From: Sulfurovum sp.
Lineage (GTDB): Bacteria; Campylobacterota; Campylobacteria; Campylobacterales; Sulfurovaceae
DNA length: 7,887 bases
Direction: 5' to 3'
Assembly (NCBI GenBank): GCA_026985755.1
Contig: JALSPX010000235.1
Span: 1 to 7,887 of the forward strand
In this document: positions 5,378-7,887 of the stretch, in pieces
How positions within the stretch are numbered: position 1 is the first letter of the stretch
Layout of the letters: every line of letters begins with the position of its first letter
Made by a program: the position numbers and the translations under genes
The notes under the pieces: model-generated
Databases searched by the model: none
The model's input: the letters and a program-made list of their open reading frames with translations, nothing else
Told to the model about the DNA's origin: nothing

Positions 5378-6697
5378 ATGTCAAACAATAAAAAACTCCA
5401 TCTTGTAAGCCTAGGATGTACCAAAAACCTTGTAGACTCAGAAGTAATGCTTGGACGTCTAAAAGCGTATGAAATCTCTGATGACCCTAGCACTGCTGAT
5501 GTGATTATCGTCAATACTTGTGGGTTTATAGATGCAGCCAAAGAAGAGAGTATCAACACAGTGCTTAACCTGCATGACGAACGTAAAGAAAACTCTATCT
5601 TGGTCATGTCTGGTTGTTTGACCGAGCGTTATAAAGAAGAACTGCAAGCGGACATGCCTGAGATAGACATCTTTACAGGTGTGGGTGACTATGAAAAGAT
5701 AGATGAACTCATCGCCTCTAAACAAAGTACCTTTAGTCCTGAAGTTTATCTAGCCACAGAGACCAGTGGTAGGGTCATCACAGGATCAAACTACCATGCC
5801 TACATCAAAATCGCTGAGGGATGTAACCAAAGCTGTTCTTTTTGTGCCATTCCCAGCTTTAAAGGCAAACTGCATTCACGTTCACTCTCTTCTATCGTTA
5901 AAGAGGTAGAGATGCTCGCCAAAGAGGGTTACTATGACTTCTCATTCATCTCGCAAGACTCTTCTAGCTACGGACGTGATATGAAGATGTCGGACGGGCT
6001 TATAGAACTTGTCAAAGCAGTAGAAGCCATAGAGGGTGTAAAATCTGCACGTATCTTGTACCTTTACCCTAGTACTACCACCTTTGAACTCATAGACACT
6101 ATTGCAGACTCAAAGGTATTTCAAACCTACTATGACATGCCCATCCAACATATAGACAATGATGTACTCAAAACCATGAAACGGGGCTTTGGCGAAAAGA
6201 AAACCATAGAACTCCTAGAGTATATGAAGTCAAAACCCAACGCCTTTCTCCGCACCTCTCTCATTGCAGGGCACCCAGGAGAGAGTGATGAAAGTTTTGA
6301 GAAACTCTGTGCTTTTATGAAAGAATTTAAATTTGATAGGTTCAATACCTTTCACTACTCAAACGAAGAGACCACCTCAGCCTACACCCTAGCACAAATC
6401 CCTCAAGAGGTCATAGACCAAAGAGCAGATATTTTAGGAGAAATCGCTGAAGTAAACACCCAAGAGTCACTAGAAAATATGGTAGGCAAAACGGTGACTC
6501 TCGTCATAGATGGAGAGAGCGACGAACACGAATACCTCCTAAGCGCCAGACCTCTAAGCTGGGCAGTAGACATAGATGGAGAAATCCTCATCAATGACAC
6601 ATCAGACCTACCAGTAGAATACGGTAAACTGTATGAAGCAAAAGTAACAGAGTTAGTCGGAAGCCAACTACTCGCAACGCTGATAAATGAAAAGTGA
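5378..6697 (+). CDS. rimO: RimO, ribosomal protein S12 methylthiotransferase
   Basis: Radical SAM enzyme that adds a methylthio group to the conserved aspartate of ribosomal protein S12, near the decoding centre. The product is 439 residues, the usual RimO length. The N-terminal domain has the three auxiliary-cluster cysteines: C14 in SLGCTKN, C48 in NTCGF and C80 in SGCLTERY. The radical SAM motif is CNQSCSFC (149-156), followed by AIPSFKGKLHSR, a RimO-type sequence. PIQHIDNDVLKTMKRG lies further on, and a TRAM domain fills about 368-439. ATG 5378 is chosen over the in-frame ATG 5345, which sits in the -10 box. The stop TGA (6695-6697) lies in a heptamer array, so the last codons (NEK) come from repeat sequence. 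The tRNA gene tilS follows, interrupted by a small gene. In Campylobacter, as I recall, rimO and tilS are direct neighbours. Confidence 0.95.
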   Translation: MSNNKKLHLVSLGCTKNLVDSEVMLGRLKAYEISDDPSTADVIIVNTCGFIDAAKEESINTVLNLHDERKENSILVMSGCLTERYKEELQADMPEIDIFTGVGDYEKIDELIASKQSTFSPEVYLATETSGRVITGSNYHAYIKIAEGCNQSCSFCAIPSFKGKLHSRSLSSIVKEVEMLAKEGYYDFSFISQDSSSYGRDMKMSDGLIELVKAVEAIEGVKSARILYLYPSTTTFELIDTIADSKVFQTYYDMPIQHIDNDVLKTMKRGFGEKKTIELLEYMKSKPNAFLRTSLIAGHPGESDESFEKLCAFMKEFKFDRFNTFHYSNEETTSAYTLAQIPQEVIDQRADILGEIAEVNTQESLENMVGKTVTLVIDGESDEHEYLLSARPLSWAVDIDGEILINDTSDLPVEYGKLYEAKVTELVGSQLLATLINEK

Positions 6698-6718
6698 GAA
6701 ATGAGAAATGAGAAATGA
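6687..6718 (+). repeat. Purine-rich heptamer array, left arm
   Basis: Units ATGAAAA, GTGAGAA, ATGAGAA, ATGAGAA, ATGA. The array provides the rimO stop codon (6695-6697) and the start codon of the next gene (6708-6710). It is the inverted partner of the array at 7069-7101. The match 6695-6719 to 7068-7092 is 25 bp perfect. Extended to 6680-6719 and 7068-7107 it is about 36 of 40, with CTG and CAG at the outer ends. Confidence 0.9.
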
Positions 6719-7067
6719 TGCGCTTTCATCAAAAAGTTTTGACTTTGCATTAAGAATCATTAAGCTATATAAATACCTAACAAAAGAAAAGAAAGAATAC
6801 ATACTTTCTAAACAAGTTTTACGTTCTGGTACAGCCATAGGTGCACTCATCTCTGAAGCAGAATTTGCACAATCTAAAGCTGACTTTATTAACAAAATGT
6901 ATGTCTCTTTAAAAGAGGCAAATGAGACAAGGTACTGGCTAAAACTTTTAGTACAATCTGAATATATTACAACAGAAATGTTTCACAGTATTTTACCTGA
7001 TATCGAAGTCCTTATACGATTATTGGTTGCTAGTACAAAAACAGCGAAAAAAAATAATGATAAATAA
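6708..7067 (+). CDS. Four-helix-bundle protein (23S rRNA intervening-sequence/Avd-like family)
   Basis: A 119-residue, mostly helical, soluble protein. It resembles the family annotated as four helix bundle protein or 23S rRNA intervening-sequence protein. Visible family features are KSFDFALRIIKLYKYL (9-24), SKQVLRSGTAIGALI (34-48), EAEFAQSKADFINKM (50-64) and SLKEANETRYWLKLL (67-81), then a final helix near 88-113 and a basic tail. Family members occur alone, inside 23S rRNA insertions, and as accessory proteins of diversity-generating retroelements; their basic face suggests nucleic-acid binding. No rRNA or reverse transcriptase is present here. ATG 6708 is the only usable start and lies inside the heptamer array, with purine-rich repeat sequence serving as a poor ribosome site. 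The 3' end overlaps the proposed tilS start by 11 bases. The molecular function is unknown. Confidence 0.85.
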   Translation: MRNDALSSKSFDFALRIIKLYKYLTKEKKEYILSKQVLRSGTAIGALISEAEFAQSKADFINKMYVSLKEANETRYWLKLLVQSEYITTEMFHSILPDIEVLIRLLVASTKTAKKNNDK

Positions 7068-7887
7068 ATCATTTCTCATTTCTCATTTCTCATTTCTCAT
7101 TAAGCAGAAAAACCTATTAGCATTCTCCGCAGGCATAGACTCCTCCGCTCTATTTTTTCTACTCCTAGAAAATAACATCCACTTCGATATCGCCATCGTA
7201 GACTACAACACCCGTGAACAAAGTAAAGCAGAAGTAGCCCACGCCAAAGCTTTGGCAAAAAAACACAAACTCTTTTGCCACACCATCCAAGCACCCACAT
7301 TCACCTCACACTTCGAAAAACAAGCCAGAGAGTTTCGCTATGAATTTTTTGAGTCGCTCGTAACGATAGAGGGTTATGACAACATCTTAACCGCCCATCA
7401 GCTCAATGACTGCCTTGAGTGGCTCCTCATGCGTCTAAGCAAAGGTGCAGGTGTCTGCGAATTGCTCGGACTAGAACCTATAAGCCAAAGAGAAAACTAC
7501 ACCCTCGTACGTCCCCTACTTAGCTACAGCAAAGAGGAGCTACTCGCCTATCTACATACCCATGACTACCCCTACTTCGTGGATGAGAGCAATAGTGATG
7601 AGAAGTATGAACGTAACAGATTTAGAAAACAGTTTTCTGATGCCTTGCTAGCAGAATATAAAGAAGGAATTTCTAGAAGTTTTGACTATTTACGTCAAGA
7701 CAAAGAGGCATTAGAAGGTGTATTTGAAACCCTTTTTACAACAAAAAAATTACATATCCTCAAACTACACAACATCCTTGCCAAAACAAAAGCAGCAGAC
7801 CTCACCCTAAAAAAACTAGGCTACCTACTCTCAGCACCTCAACGTAAAGAGATAGAAACAAAAAACAGTTTAGTCATAGGTGGGGAG
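7057..7887 (+). CDS. tilS: TilS, tRNA(Ile)-lysidine synthetase (3' partial)
   Basis: ATP-dependent enzyme that converts C34 of the CAU tRNA-Ile to lysidine, letting it read AUA. The window holds 277 residues and ends before the stop codon. The P-loop SAGIDSS (24-30) is the PP-loop form of this phylum. TAHQLNDCLEWLLMRL (112-127) matches the second ATP/tRNA motif, and DESNSDEKYERNRFR (176-190) is the strongly conserved TilS signature. The first conventional start upstream of the P-loop is ATG 7057, which overlaps the preceding gene's stop by 11 bases. From there residues 5-15 (SFLISHFSFLI) are read from the heptamer array, and conserved sequence begins near KNLLAFSAG. There is no good ribosome site, so translation is probably coupled to the preceding gene. 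The start is less certain than the identity. Confidence 0.93.
   Translation, partial: MINKSFLISHFSFLIKQKNLLAFSAGIDSSALFFLLLENNIHFDIAIVDYNTREQSKAEVAHAKALAKKHKLFCHTIQAPTFTSHFEKQAREFRYEFFESLVTIEGYDNILTAHQLNDCLEWLLMRLSKGAGVCELLGLEPISQRENYTLVRPLLSYSKEELLAYLHTHDYPYFVDESNSDEKYERNRFRKQFSDALLAEYKEGISRSFDYLRQDKEALEGVFETLFTTKKLHILKLHNILAKTKAADLTLKKLGYLLSAPQRKEIETKNSLVIGGE
7069..7101 (+). repeat. Pyrimidine-rich heptamer array, right arm, within tilS 5' end
   Basis: Four perfect TCATTTC units followed by TCATT. It starts one base after the stop codon (7065-7067) of the four-helix-bundle gene and is the inverted partner of 6687-6718. It is read in frame as the start of TilS. Because three units equal seven codons, each reading frame of this strand gives the same cyclic heptapeptide without a stop. 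Confidence 0.9.

Larger units (their letters stand above)
6680..7107 (+). mobile_element. Candidate inverted-repeat cassette carrying a four-helix-bundle gene
   Basis: A unit of about 430 bp with roughly 40-bp imperfect terminal inverted repeats made of heptamers, enclosing one 119-codon gene. It is inserted between rimO and tilS. The enclosed gene is about 31% GC by hand count, against about 38-45% in sampled lines of rimO and tilS. No transposase is encoded and no target duplication was found, so mobility, if real, would depend on another function. The alternative is two arrays that expanded independently on either side of an ordinary small gene. Confidence 0.35.

Noticed and set aside
6708..7067. 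Accessory gene of a diversity-generating retroelement
   Set aside because: The protein resembles the Avd fold, but there is no reverse transcriptase and no template/variable repeat pair in the window.
6680..7107. Complete insertion sequence
   Set aside because: No transposase reading frame and no clear target-site duplication at the outer ends (caacg on the left, aaaaac on the right).
6680..7107. 23S rRNA intervening sequence
   Set aside because: The flanking sequence is protein-coding (rimO and tilS), not rRNA, although the protein belongs to that family.

Overview
The window looks like chromosomal DNA of a Campylobacterota (epsilonproteobacterial) organism, most like the Sulfurovum/Sulfurimonas group. 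The basis is the mraY-murD order, a TilS with the SAGIDSS form of the P-loop, a rimO-tilS neighbourhood of the kind I recall from Campylobacter, and two porins whose mature ends begin GGDIAPVEP. All genes are on the + strand. The genus is inferred from protein character, not from a search.

Layout: (1) 1-2169, cell wall genes: the 3' part of mraY (open at the left edge) and a complete murD, two consecutive enzymes of peptidoglycan precursor synthesis. (2) 2230-2344, a tRNA-Phe(GAA) gene with its own -10 box and a leader hairpin. (3) 2501-5313, two tandem outer-membrane beta-barrel genes. Each has its own promoter and 3' hairpin. They share a 41-bp identical block (ribosome binding site plus first signal-peptide codons) but encode different barrels. 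The second has an FNR/CRP-type palindrome at about -41.5. (4) 5341-7887, rimO (ribosomal protein S12 methylthiotransferase), a small four-helix-bundle gene, and the 5' part of tilS (tRNA-Ile lysidine synthetase, open at the right edge), probably one transcription unit.

The most unusual content is a family of short tandem arrays with a 7-nt period. Pyrimidine-rich arrays lie before and after murD and share 23 identical bases in the same heptamer order. A purine-to-pyrimidine array is embedded in frame inside murD, adding about 21 residues before the ATP-binding loop. Inverted arrays (25 bp perfect, about 40 bp imperfect) bracket the AT-richer four-helix-bundle gene. These last arrays supply the rimO stop codon, the start codon of the small gene, and eleven residues of the TilS N-terminus. 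Together they look like a short mobile or expanding repeat family, of which the four-helix-bundle unit could be the full form and the murD insert an empty form. No transposase, reverse transcriptase, CRISPR array or rRNA is visible. Mobility is an inference.
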